The notes beneath the pieces are model-generated. The model had not been told where the DNA came from. It did not search any database and was given only the letters and a program-made list of their open reading frames with translations. The position numbers and the translations under genes are program-made. Below are positions 11,655-25,155 of a DNA stretch of 64,000 nucleotides, one piece after another. Position 1 is the first letter of the stretch. Each line of letters starts with the position of its first letter. The DNA is from Sapria himalayana (Eukaryota; Streptophyta; Magnoliopsida; Malpighiales; Rafflesiaceae): NCBI GenBank assembly GCA_029783825.1, contig JAREIK010000499.1, positions 96,994 through 160,993 on the forward strand, given 5' to 3'.

Positions 11655-13885
11655 TCTATCAAGTTGTCTATCAATCTATATTTTAATCTTTTAATTAATC
11701 TATCTATCTAATTATATATTTATCTATCTTTCTTTCTATCAATTTGTCGATTTGTCTGTCTGTCTATCTATCTATATGTTTGTCTATATGGCTGGGTATC
11801 TGTTTGCCTATCTATCTGTCTATCTATTTTTCTAACTAACTAACTAACTATCTATCATTGTGTCTGTTTATCTTTTAATCCAACTAACTATCTATCTATT
11901 TATCTATCTTTTTTTTCTATCTATCTGTCAATCTATGTTTCTATTTATTTATCTATCTATCTAAGTGTATATCAATCTATCTATCTATCTATTTTTCTAT
12001 CAATGTGTCTATCTATCTATCTATCTATCTATCTATATATCTGTGTATCTATATGAACAATCTATTAGTCGATATATATGTTTATCTTTCTAACTATCTA
12101 TATGTCTATCTAATTGTCTATCTATTTGTATATCAATCTATATATCAATCTGTCTATCAATGTGTCTATCAATGTGTCTATCAATCTGTCTATCGATCAG
12201 TCTATCCAACTTTCAATCTATCTGTCTATCTATTTTCTATCTATATATCTGTCTAACTCTATTTGTCTATCTATATGTCTATCTATTTATCTATTTAGCT
12301 ATTTATGAGTTTGTTTGACTATATATATATATATATATATCTATCTATCTATCTATCTATATGTCTATATATCTATTTATCTATTTGTTAGTCTATCTAT
12401 CTATCTTTCTAACAATATATCTATCTATCTATATATCAAACTAATCAATAAATCTGTATATTGATCTTCTTTCAATCTATCTATTTATCTATCTATTAAT
12501 CTATCAATTTGTCTATCAATCAATCTATTTATCTATCTATCTAATAATATGTCTCTCAATTTGTCTATCTATCTATCTTTGTATTTAATTTCTAGTTGTC
12601 TATTTATCTATCTATATATTTGTCTATATGTCTATATATATATATTTCTATTTATTTTTCTATCTATTTATTGATCTATCAATTTATCTCTCTATTTATC
12701 TTTGTATCTTTCTATCTCTTTATCTAACTATCTATCTATCTATCTATCCATCTATCTATCTATTTGTCTCTATATCTATCTATCAAGTTGTCTATCAATC
12801 TATCTTTTAATCTTTCTATTAATCTGTCTATCTAATTATATATTTATCAATCTATCTTTCTATCAATTTGTCGATTTGTCTTTCTGTCTATCTATCTATA
12901 TGTTTGTCTATATGCCTGGGTATCTGTTTGCCTATCTATCTGTCTATCTATTTTTCTAACTAACTAAGTAACTATCTATCATTGTGTATGTTTATCTTTT
13001 AATCCAACTAACTATCTATCTATTTATCTATCTTTTTTTCTATCTATCTGTCAATCTATGTATCTATCTATTTATCTACCTATCTAAGTGTATACCAATC
13101 TATCTATCTATCTATTTATCTACCAATGTATCTATCTATCTATCTGTCTGTGTATCTATATGATCAATCTATTAGTCGATATATATGCTTATCTTTTTAT
13201 CTATATATCTATCTATCTATCTAACTGTCTATCTATTTGTATATCAATCTAAATATCAATCTATCTATCAATGTGTCTATCAATCTGTCTATCGATCAGT
13301 CTATCCAACTTTCAATCTATCTGTCTATCTATTTTCTATCTATATATCTATCTAACTCTATTTGTCTATCTATATGTCTATCTATTTATCTATTTAGTTA
13401 TTTATGAGTTTGTTTGACTATATATATATATTTATTTATTTATTTATTTATTTATTTATCTATCTATATGTCTATCTATTTAACTATCTATCTGTTAGTC
13501 TATCTATCTATCTTTCTAACAATATATCTATCTACCTACATATCAAACTAATCGATCAATCTGTATATTGATCTTCTTTCAATCTATCTATCTATCTATC
13601 TATTAATCTGTCAATTTATCTATCAATCAATCTATCTATCTATCTATCTATTAATATGTCTCTCAATTTGTCTATCTATCTATCTTTGTATTTAATTTCT
13701 AGTTGTCTATTTATCTATCTATATATTTGTCTATATATATATATCTCTATATTTCTATTTATTTGTCTATCTCCCTATTGATCTATCTATCTATCTCTCT
13801 ATTTATCTTTGTATCTATCTATCTCTTGATCTAACTGTCTATCTATCTATCCATCTATCTATCTATTTGTCTCTATATCTATCTA
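11655..13885 (+). repeat. 1.1-kb higher-order repeat, two tandem copies
   Basis: Irregular landmarks recur in the same order at a constant spacing: CTGGGTATCTGTTTGCC at 11792 and 12916, ATTAGTCGATATATATG at 12064 and 13171, and CTGTATATTGATCTTC at 12454 and 13561. The offset is 1107-1124 bp. Copy 1 is about 11655-12777 and copy 2 about 12778-13885. Shorter related blocks near 13930-14090 and 14130-14330 resemble the array start at 11443-11640. The array therefore grew by unequal exchange of long blocks, not only by slippage. Confidence 0.9.
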
Positions 13886-16800
13886 TCTTTCTTTCTATCT
13901 AGTCTTTATATTTTTCTTTCTATTTATCTATCTTTCTATTTATCTTTCTATCTAACTATTTGTTTATCTATCTTTCTATCAATATCTCTATCTATCATTT
14001 TATTACTCTATTAATCAATCTATCTATCAATCTATATATAATCCGTATATAAATCTATCTATCAATCTGTCTATCTATATGACTATCTTTATATATATAG
14101 ATTGATGGATAGAAAAATATATAAATAAATATTTCTTTCTATTTATCTATCTTACTATTTATCGTTCTATTTAACTATTTGTCTATCTATATTTCTATGA
14201 ATATCTCTATCTATCTTTTTATTAATCTATCAATCTATCTATCTATCAATCTTTCTATCAATCTATATATAATCCATAAATAAATCTGTCTGTCAATCTG
14301 TCTATCTATATGTCTATCTATCTATATTTCTATCTATATATTTAACTATCTATTTATCTATCTATCGATCTATCTATCTATTAGTATATCTATTAGTCTA
14401 TCTATTAGTCTATCTATCTATCTATCTATATATCAATCAATCATTATATCTATCAATATGTCTATCTTTCTGTCTATAAATCTATTTATTAAATGGTATA
14501 TATATCTACGTATCTATTATTAATCTATATATTTGTACGTATGTATATTTGTCTATTTGTCTATTTGTCTATATATTTGTCTATTTGTCTATCTGTCTAC
14601 CTGCCATTCTGAATGTTTGCCTGCTTGACTAACTGACTAATTAACTATTTGTATGTCAACTATTTGTTTCTTTGTCAATCTGTTAATCTATCTATCTCTC
14701 TACCTATTTTTCTATCTATATGTCTATCATTATATTTGTATATTAATCAATATATTTGACTATATATCTCTCTATTTATCTATATATGTATCAATCAATC
14801 TATCTATTTATCTATTTTTATTTCTATCTATCTTACTAACTATCTATGTATATATATATATCTTTATATCTATTTATATATCTATATGTAAATCTATATA
14901 TCTATCTATTAATCTTTTTGTCTATCTTTATATCAATCAATCTATCTATCTATATATCAGTCTATCTATCTATATATCTATCTATCTATTTAAAATATGT
15001 ATATCTATATATCTATCTATCAGTCTATCCATCTATCTATCTATATATCTATATGTCTATCAATCTATCTATATGTATATCAATAGGTCTATCTATATGT
15101 CTATTAATCTACCAATCTGTCTATAAATATGTCTATATATCTATCTATATATCTAACTATATATTTATCTTTTAATATATCTATCTATCTAATTATCAAT
15201 CTATCTATCTATCTAATTATCAATCTATCTATCTATCTAATTATCAATCTATCTATTTGCTAATTAATATGAATATATATATGTATATCTATCTATCTAT
15301 CTGCCTATTTATCTATCAATCTGTCTATCTATATGTCTATTAATCTATTTATCAGTCTATCTTTCAATATTCATATAAATATGTCTATCAATCTGTCTAT
15401 CAATATATATATATATATATATATTTGTTTATAAATCTATCAATTTAATTATCAATCAATCTATTAATCTATCTATCTATCTGCCTATATATATGTCTAT
15501 CTAACTACCTATTAATTGATCTATCTATATGTCTATCTATCTATTTATAGGAATACATATCCATCTAACTATTAGTCTATGTATCAGTCTCTTTATACGT
15601 CTATCTTTCTATATATCTATATGTCTATCTATATATCTCTTTACCTATCTGTCTATCTTTCTGTCTATCAATATATCTACGTATGTGTCTATTTATCAGT
15701 TTAACTATATATCTATCAATATATCTATCATTCTATCTATCTGATTTGTCTAACTATTTGTATATCTAGCTAATGATCTATCTTTCTATCTATCTATTAG
15801 TCTATCTATCTATCAATCTATCTATCTTATTATATATCTTTCTAACTATCTAATGATAATTCAATCTTTAAATATGTCTATTTATTTGTCTATCTATCTT
15901 GATAACTATATTTCTATCTCTCTATCTATCTATTTAACTATATATCAGTCTACCTACCAACCTATCTATTTGATATATATCTCTCTCTATCTATCTATTT
16001 ATCTATCAATCAATATATATATCAATCTAATTATCAATCAATTTATCAAACTCTCTATCAATAAATCAATCTATTTGTCTATTTATTTTGATATCTATCT
16101 TCTTATCTCTCTATCTATCTAACTATCTATTTTTTCATCGATATATTTATGTATAAATTCATCTTCTATCTATATATCCATCTATCTAATGGTCTATCTA
16201 TTCATCTATCTATCTATCCTTTATCCTTCTATATATCTATCTAGCTATCTATCTGTTTATCTATCTGTCAATCATTTTGTATATCTATGTGTCTATCTAT
16301 CTATATAACAATCTATTTATCTATAGATCTATCTATCAATCTATCTGTCTCTCTATCTATCTATCTTTCTATCTATCTATATATTTATTTATCAATCAAT
16401 CTATCTATAAATCTATTTATATATCTTTCTATCTAACTGTCTATTTATCTATCTATATATCTATTTGTGTTTCTATTTTGTATCTATTTTTCTATATATC
16501 TACCTATCTATCTATTTGTCTATCTATCGATTATATTTATTTATCTATTTATCTATCTATCTTACTAGCTATCTAAATATATTTGTCTATCTATCTGATT
16601 TTATATCTATCTATCTAGGTATCTATATGTTTATGTATCTGTCTATCAATCCATCTATCAATCCATCTATCAATCTAAGTTTTTATATATCTATCTATCT
16701 AGTAGTATATCTATATATTATCTCTCTATTTATCTATCTATCTATCTATTTTTCTATCTATCTACATTTTTTTCTATCTATTTCTCCATCTATCTATCTA

Positions 16801-18294
16801 TCTATCTATTTTCCTATCTATCTGCCTAACTTTTTATCTATTTATCTATCTATCTATCTATCTAACTAACTATCTGTCTATATATATATATATATATCTC
16901 TGTCTGTCTATAAACCTGTCTATCTTTCTATCTTACTATATAGATCTATATATTTGTTTATCTATTAACTAACTATCTATCTATCTATTTATTTGTCTAT
17001 CGATCTTTATATCGATCTGTATATCTATCTATCTATCTGTCTGTCTGTCTATTTATATATCGGTATATTGATATGACTATCTATTTGTCTATAGATATGT
17101 CTTACTATTTGTCTATATCTATTTTTCTATCTATCTATTTGTCTATCTATTTGTCTATCAATCTCTCTATCTATCTATATATATGTCTATCTATCTATCT
17201 ATCTACCTATCTAACTAACTATCTATATGACTATCTATTATTCAATCAATATATATATATATATATATATATCTCTATATATCTATATATATGTCTGTTT
17301 ATATGTTTGCATATATGTCTATCTATTTATCTATCTATTTGCTAATCTATATGTCAATCTGTCTGTCTAATTTTCTTTCTCTCTACATGCCTATCTATGT
17401 GTATATCTATCTATGTATCTAACTATGAATCTATTTATATATTTGTCTTTCTATCTGTCTGATATCTATCTATATTTTCTGTCTATCTATTTATTTATCC
17501 ATCCAACTATCTATATGTCTATTTATCTTTCTATATGTCTGTCTATCTATCTCTCTATCTATTTATCTATCTCTCTATCTATAAGTCTATCTGTCTGTCT
17601 AGCTATCTTTTCTGTATCATCATATCTATCTATTAATCTATGTCGATCTAATTGTAATATATCTATTTACCTGTCAGTTTATCAGTCTATCTATCATTCT
17701 ATCTATCTTATTATCAGTCTTTTTATCTATCTTTCTATCTTTCTATCTGCCTATATGATTATCTATCTCTCTGTGTAATTATATGTATATATGCATATCA
17801 ATATGTCTGTATATCTATCATCAAATTTGTCTATCTATATATCTCTGTCTATCTATCTATCTATATTTCTTTCCATCTGTATATATGTCAATCTATCAGT
17901 CTATTTATCTATCTGTTTATCTTTATGTTTATCTATTTGTCTATTAGTTTGTATATCTAACTATCAATTTGTATATCTATCTATCAATCTAGCTATATGT
18001 CTATCTATCTTTCTATCACCTTGTCTATCTATCTGTTTGTTTATTTGTCTTTCAATATGTATATCAATCTTTCTATCAATCTATCTTTCAATATGTTTAT
18101 TAATTTATCTATCAAATTGTCTATTAATTTGTCTTTCAATCTATTTTCTATATGTCTAACTAACTATCTATCTATTTGTCTATCTATATGTCTATTTATC
18201 TGCCTATCTATTAGTCTATCTATTTATCATTCTATCAATCTATCTATTTATCTATATATCTATCTATCTATCTATTCATCTATCTAATATCTTT

Positions 18295-18326
<32 letters not shown>

Positions 18327-18430
18327 GTGTCTATCGATTTATCTATGTTTGTGCCTATATATATGTATAATTATCTATCTATCTATATATCTATCTATTA
18401 ATCAATCAATCTCTCTATTTATTTATCTAT

Positions 18431-18700
18431 CTGTCTATTTATCTATCTATCTATCAGTTTATCTATCTTTCTAACTATCTATCGATCTATCAAACTATCT
18501 ATAATATGTCTATTTATTTTTGTGTTTTTGTGTCTAACATCTATTTATTTATCTATCATTTTGTCTATCTGTCTATTTATCTATCTATCAGTTTATCTAT
18601 CTTTCTAACTATCTATCTATCAAACTATCTATAATATGTATATTTATTTTTGTGTTTTTGTGTCTAACATATATTTATCTATCTATCATTCTGTCTATCT
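18431..18700 (+). repeat. Tandem duplication of about 130 bp within array 2
   Basis: The phrase TTTTTGTGTTTTTGTGTCTA, unusual for this array, occurs twice 130 bp apart (near 18518 and 18648). Each is preceded by CAAACTATCTATAATATGT and followed by ACAT and a TTTATCTATCATT-type stretch. Confidence 0.9.
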
Positions 18701-20395
18701 GTTTATTTATATATCCATGTAATTGTTTATCAATCTGTCTATCAATCTATCTATCAATCTAAATATTTATCTTTCTATCTATATGCCTATCTATCTGACT
18801 ATATATTTGTCATTCTGATTATCTATCTATATGTTTATCTATATATGTATATTTCTAATTATCTATCTATTTATCCAACTATTTATCCATCTTACTCTAT
18901 CTATATCTATATTTCTATCTATTTATCTATCTATTTATCTGTCTATCTATTTGTCTATCAATTTGTATATCTATTTGTCTTACTATCTATCAAACTATCT
19001 ATCTATCTATATATCTATCATGTAATCTATCTATCAATTTACCTATCTATATGTATAACTATTTGTCTATCTATCTGTCAATCTATTTTTCTATCAATAT
19101 GCATATCTATCTATAAATCTATCTATATATTGATATATTTATCAATCTATCAAACTATATAATCAATCTATAAATCGGGCTCTATTTGTTGTCTATCTAT
19201 CTATTTAATAATCTTTCTATCTATCTATTTATCTATTTATCTGCTTATCTATCTATTTATCAATCTGTCTGTATAATAATCTTTCTATTTGTCTATTTGT
19301 CTATCTTTCTATCTATCTGTCTGTCTACTTGTGTATTTATCTTTCTATCAATTTGTCTATATAATTTTCTATCTATCATCTATTTATCTGTCTATCTCTC
19401 TGTCTATCAATCATTCTATTTATATGTCGATCTATCTATCTATCTATTTATTTGTGTATGTATTTGTCTATGTATCTTCCTATCTATCTATCTATCTATA
19501 TATCAATCCATCTAAGTATCTATCTATCTATATGTCAATTTATATGTCTATTTATCTTTCTATCTATATTTCTTTAATTTGTTTATCTATCTGTCTATCT
19601 ATCTTTCTTTCTATATGTCTATCTATTTGTCTATCTTTCAATCTATATATTTATCTATCTATCTATCTGTCTGTCTGTCTTTCTATATATCTATCTATCG
19701 ATCTATTTGTCTATCTATCTGTCAATCTATCTCTCGATATATATGTATATTTATCTGTCTATATATATGCCTATCTATTTGTCTATCTATATGCCTATCT
19801 ATCTGTCTTATTATTTTTCTATCTATATATCTTTTCATCTATATGATTTGTCAATATATCTATCTATATATCTATCTATTAATAAATCTATCTATCTTTC
19901 TTTTTTTCTAACTATGTGTCTATCTATCTCTCTATCTATCTATATATCTATATTTTTATCAATTTGTCTAGATGTATGTCTATTTTATTTATATTTGTCT
20001 AACTACCTATCTTTCTAACCATCTGTCTATCTATCTATATATATATATGTATGTCTGTCTTTCTTTATTTCTATCTATCTGTCTGTCTATCTATCTGTCT
20101 ATCTATCTATCTATCTATCTAATTTCATATCTATCTGTATATCTATCTATCTAACTATCTATCTTTCTTTCTTTCAATATGTCTATCTATATATCTATCT
20201 ATTTTTTTTTCTGCCTTTCTATCTATATATCTATCTGCCTATATATTTTTATATATATTTTCATGTTTATCTATATATTTATCCATATATCTATCCTTCT
20301 ATTTATCGGTCTATCTATATTTCTTTTTCTTTATCTATCTATCTATTTTTCTGTATGTCTATCTATTTGTGTATCTCTTTGTGTGTGTATATATA

Positions 20396-20446
<51 letters not shown>

Positions 20447-21930
20447 ACCTATCTATCTAGCTTTGTATTTATATGTCTATCTATATGTCTATCTAATTTT
20501 CTATCAATCAATCAATCAATCTGTCTATCTATCTATCTATATGTCTAATAATCTATCAATCTATCTATCTGTGTATCTAGCTATCTATCTGTCTATCAAT
20601 CTGTCCTTTTATCTATCTGTCTGTCTATCTATCTATCTGTCTATCTATATGTCTATCTATCTGTCTATCTATCTATCTAGTAATCAGTATATCTATCTAT
20701 CTATTTGTCTATCTATCTATCTATCTATCTATCTGTCTGTCTGTCTATCTTTCTATCTATCTATTTACATATATCTATCTATATGTCTATCTACCACTCA
20801 ATCAATCTATCTATCTATCTATCTTTATATTTGTCTCTCAATCAATCTATCAATCTGTTTATTAATTTGCTTATCTATCTATCTATTAATCTATCTATCA
20901 TTCTATCTATCAATATATCTTTGAATTAGTGTATAAATCTATCTATAAACATGTTTATAAATTTGTCTATCAACCTATCTAACCTTCTATCTATTAATCT
21001 ATCTATGAATTTGTCTATCAATCAATCTATCAATCTCTCTTTCAATTTATCTATCTTTATATCTATTTATCTATCTATCTATCTTTATGACTACCTTTCT
21101 ATCAGTCTATCAAACTATTTATCTTTCTATCTATTTGTCTATCTATATGTCTATAGATCTATCTATCCATCTGTCTATTTCTATGTCTATGTGTCTGCAT
21201 GTTTGTCTATCTATCTATCTATCTATATGTCTATCTATATGTCTATCTATATGTCTATCTATATGTCTATCTATCTATATCTATGTCTATCTAAATGTTT
21301 ATCTATCTGTCTATCTATCAGTTCATCTATCTGTCAATTTATCTGTCTATTTATCTAACTATATGACTATTTATTTGTCTATTTATATCTCTATCTATCT
21401 GTATATCTATATATCTATCTGGCTATTTATCTTTTTCTCTATCTATCTATCTATTTGTCTATTTATTTATCTATTTATCTATATCTATCTATCTATCTAT
21501 ATGTTTATCAATATGTTTGTTTATCTGTTTAACTTTCTATCTATTTATATATTTGTCTCTCTATCAGTTTATAAGTCTATTTATTTGTTTGTCTTTTTGT
21601 CTATCTATCTCTCAATCTATCTCTTTATCTATTTGTCTATCTATCTATCCGTCTATCTATTTATCTATTTATCTATATATATATATATCTATCTATCTCT
21701 CAATCTGCTTAACTATTTTTCTATCTATCTATCTATCTTTTTCTCTTTCTATATATCTGTATATATATATATATCTATCTATCTAATTGCTTGTCTATAT
21801 GTCTATTTATCTTTCTATCTATCTATCTATTTATCTATCTCTTTGTCTATGTATATGTCTATCTCTCTAACTATTTATCTATCTAACTAACTATCTATCT
21901 ATCTCTCTCTATCTCTTTATTTTTTTCAGT

Positions 21931-22426
21931 CACTACAAGAAAAATCCCAGGCAACTAAGGAAAAATCCCTAGATATATGGGTATTTTTTTCTAAAAATTA
22001 ATGACGAAAAAATTCCCCAGCTAAAAATTTTTAGTGACGAAAAATTTCCTAGCTAAATTAATTTTTTCCCTTGCTAATTTTGATCTAATTTAGAGCTACA
22101 CAATATTCCGTCACTAAATTATTGAGGGAAACGTCTCGTGCTAAATTAACTTGGAAACAATGCCTAGATATTTTCATTCCAAATTATGTTTACAATTTTA
22201 TTTTTTTACTAAAATTAATTTCACATTTTTAAATGTTTATATTAAATTTAATAAAAATATCAACTATAAACCATTATTTATAATTAACAAAAAATAAAAT
22301 CAGTTAATATATTATTCTGATACAATATGTTTCAGTGTTAAAATATAATCATAACAATATTTGATTATATCTACTTCTTCATCAATGTATCTAATGATAG
22401 TGCATAAAGTATAATCTTTCCGTGAA
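21931..22426 (-). mobile_element. Terminal 0.5 kb of CACTA copy E2, interrupted
   Basis: It begins with the canonical terminus CACTACAAGAAAAATCCC directly after TATC array 2. Subterminal motifs follow (CCCTAGATA, TTAGTGACGAAAAATTTCC, CTAGCTAAATTA, CGTCACTAAATTATTGAGGG). The text then runs to ATAGTGCATAAAGTATAATCT, the block found inside E3 and E4 near 28985, 39764 and 41204. At 22427 the sequence switches to another terminus, so E3 begins inside E2. The rest of E2 is not recognised in the window. The transposase strand is inferred from E1, E3 and E4. Confidence 0.85.
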
Positions 22427-22952
22427 TACTACAAGAAAAATCTCATATAGCTAGGGATAATTCCCTAGCTAAATGTGCATTTTCCATCGCTAAATAGGAT
22501 ATAGCAATGGATTAAGGATGGAACCATTCCCAATCTAAAGTACTCATCGCTAAAATTTAGCTAGGGAAAGTGTCCCTAGCAAATAATTTAGCAATGGAAA
22601 AATTCATAGTTAAAAATAATAATTTCCCTAACTAAATTTGCAAGCTAAATGAAAGTTTCCATCGCTAAACGGATATAACGATAGAGCTTTCCCTAACTAA
22701 AGTGCTTGTCACTAAATATTAGCTACGAAAATAGTCTCTAGCAAAATAAATTTATCGACGGAAAAAATCTCTTGCTAAAATAAAGATATCCCTAGCTAAA
22801 TTAGCAAGGGAAAATTTTCTAGCTAATTTAGCAAATGAGTTTTCCCTTGCTATTTAAGCAATGGAATTTCCCCTAGCTAATTTAACAAGGGAATTTTTAC
22901 TAGCTAAATTAGTTAAAGAATTTTTGCTAAATTAAGTAGGGATGTTTCCATA
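22427..22952 (-). repeat. E3 subterminal repeat region
   Basis: Roughly a dozen copies of a 10-14 bp motif occur on both strands (AGCTAGGGA, TCCCTAGCTAA, TAGCGATGGA, CATCGCTAAA). Such clusters are the binding sites of TNPA-type proteins in En/Spm elements. The run is cut at 22952 by the nested element and resumes after 28758 with GCTATTTTAATTTCATAAC, matching the uninterrupted copy near 39500. Confidence 0.85.
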
Positions 22953-23228
22953 CACTACAACAAAATAGCAAATTAATGATGCTTTATATCTTGACACTTT
23001 CAGAAAATGTCATTATACTATTTGTAATTAGACATTTAATGACACTTTTCTAAAAGCGTCATTATTTGGAAAATGTATTAAGTTTTTATGACACTTACTA
23101 GAAGTGTCATTGTTACTACAACAAAACTTAAAATTAATGACGCTTTATATTTTGACGCTTTTATAAAATGTCATTATTATATTTGTAAGTAGACATTTAG
23201 TAACACTTACTAGATTTGTCATTGTTGA
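22953..23228 (+). repeat. Tandemly duplicated element terminus
   Basis: The first about 160 bp of the nested element (CACTACAACAAAA, ATGATGCTTTATATCTTGAC, TGTCATTATACTATTTGTAA) are followed from 23115 by a second imperfect copy (TACTACAACAAAACTTAAAA, ATGACGCTTTATATTTTGAC, TGTCATTATTATATTTGTAA). The outer copy carries the target duplication, so the outer end was the one used in the last insertion. Confidence 0.85.
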
Positions 23229-23731
23229 GACTAATAGGTTAGGAAAATTTTTTACCTCCTTAAAAATTTCTAAGGAATAAGGGGCTGAAAATTAAAAACC
23301 CCTTCACTTTTATTAGTGTCGTGGATGTGAAAAATTTAATTTTGAATTTATTGATTTGTAACTAATTTCTTATTTATTTTTTTAAATAATTAATAATATT
23401 TTTATTTTTACTCTATAATAATAAAAAAATTATCAAATTTTAGTTGAAAATTATTTATTAAAAATAAACAGAAACTTATGATAAAATTTAAAAATATCTA
23501 AATATTTTTACATTCAAAATTGAGTTTTTTATTTATAAAATAAGTAATAATATTAAATTTTAAAATTAATTTGTTAATATTTAATTTATCCATAAGAGAA
23601 ATAAAAATATAATATAAATATAAGGTGATTTAATAAAATTATGTGATTAATTTAATATTATTTTTAACTTAATTTTATATAATGAAGAATCGATCGCTAG
23701 AAAGACTTGCGCGTCTTCTTCATCACGTTTG

Positions 23732-25155
23732 GCCATGTCCAATAGCTCGGCTTCAAGCTCGCGTCTCCGATATCATTGGCCATATTTGCAGTATCTTGTA
23801 AGTTTCCCCATTAAGTTTTTAATTGTATCTGCTCTTCCATACATTTTATTTTTATCAAAAAATAGCGCATTGAATCACTAGAATTGACGAGGTTAACCTA
23901 TTGGCAATCAGTAGTCGTAAGCATATTTAGGCCATTACATGAACCACTACCACATCTCAACATTGTTTTGGTTACGTTCTTGTCAGTACAACTTCAAACA
24001 AAACACCATTAACTACCCACTCTTTACCCATTTCAGTTGTTGACTTATATTTAGTCTTTTCCTTATTTTTCTCTTTAGTTGTGGTAGTTTATTTTGTAAA
24101 GTCAGTGTGGGTGTTCTCCCACATAGTGGGGTGTTTTTCAATTTATCTTTAATGCCTATTTGAAGGCTGATTGGGTCATGAATGTAACGGACAAAAAAGA
24201 GCAAGCTCCATATTTTCTGCTCACCAACTGCTCGACAAAATTCTTCTTCCATAATTATCTTGCTTCTCTAAGCATCCAATATATTGATTCTCTAAGTATT
24301 CATGGAACCTCTTTATATTATATATTGTGATAATTTTTTCAGGGAATTTGGATGAGAGGGTGAGCGATAGGGTTTTGTATAATATTGTAATTCAAGCTGG
24401 GAGAGTTCTGAAGTTGCACTTTGCACGGGATAAGGAGAGTGAAAAATTCAACGGATATGCTTTTGCAGAATATGAAACTCGTGAGATTGCAGACTATGCT
24501 GACAAGCTTTTCTCTGGTCTAGTGGTTATCTATGATCGTACCCTAAAGTTTAAGGTGTGTCCATTATTATCTACAAGCATTTGACTGTATGTGAATTTAT
24601 CTCTTCTGCTGGATCCAGTTCTTGTACTTCCTGGAGTTTCTCCTACTGTCCATTGGACATGATTTTGACTGTTATTAATTAAACTAGCAAAACTCTTCTT
24701 TGTGCAGATTTCTGGGCAATATAAATTGCAGAACGTCTGTAATGTGATTGTTTCTTCCCCAAATTCATCTGGAATGCCAATGCATTCTACTTTGCTGTTG
24801 AGTGGAAGTGAAAACTCACTTCAATCCAAGCAATTGTTTGAGTCATGTAGGGGATCATCCTATTCTTCTCCTCGTTGTTATTCAGGAGATACTATACTTC
24901 TAGAACTTTCATGAGTTGTGATTCCTTTCTGGGTCAATTTTCTTCAGTGTCTCTTGTGCTATATACTTTTTGATTTTATCCAGTGTCAGCCTTCCCTAAT
25001 AGCATAACCCACCCCAATGCATATGGGTCACCTTCTCTGGCATTTCTTATGATTTGGGTTAGAGACTTTCTTGGTCGCCACTTGGGTCTGGCGGCCAGTT
25101 AAGGTCCGGAATCTATGATAGGAGTAGCAGTAAACCATACCCATCCTATTGGTAA
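23732..25155 (+). pseudogene. Captured RRM-protein gene fragment with introns
   Basis: An exon at 24343-24554 follows TTTTTTCAG and ends before GTGTGT. It encodes GNLDERVSDRVLYNIVIQAG, then RVLKLHFARDKES, GYAFAEYETREIADYADKLF and RTLKFK, an RRM fold with RNP-like segments. It resembles a small plant single-RRM family (At4g10110-like, from memory). The next exon starts in phase at 24708 (ISGQYKLQNV) and runs to a stop at 24912-24914. A third exon-like stretch at 24984-25155 resembles that family's C-terminus (RSGIYDRSSSKPYPSYW) but has stops. A possible first exon at about 23732-23801 precedes GTAAGT but is weak. Introns are kept, so this came from genomic DNA, not mRNA. Substitutions in RNP1 (NGYAFAEY) are mild, but the stops and unsupported exon 1 argue for a pseudogene. 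Confidence 0.78.

Larger units (their letters stand above)
11443..21930 (+). repeat. Degenerate TATC tetranucleotide array 2 (10.5 kb)
   Basis: Plus-strand TATC units, with TGTC, AATC, TTTC and AACT variants, fill the interval with no gene. TA runs occur near 12322-12340, 15405-15424, 17250-17272 and 20400-20444. A small patch in the opposite orientation (ATAGATTGATGGATAG) lies near 14097-14112. The last units decay into CTCTTTATTTTTTTCAGT and are followed immediately by the CACTA terminus at 21931. Long Ser/Ile/Tyr/Leu frames across it are repeat artefacts. Confidence 0.97.

Noticed and set aside
800..21890. Many plus-strand open frames translating as Ser-Ile-Tyr-Leu repeats
   Set aside because: TATC repeats have no stop codon in any frame of that strand; the products are low-complexity artefacts with no starts or signals. 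The same holds on the minus strand across 59195-63923.
24013..24252. 79-codon minus-strand frame upstream of the RRM exons
   Set aside because: It has no recognisable domain and overlaps the presumed intron of the plus-strand RRM gene.
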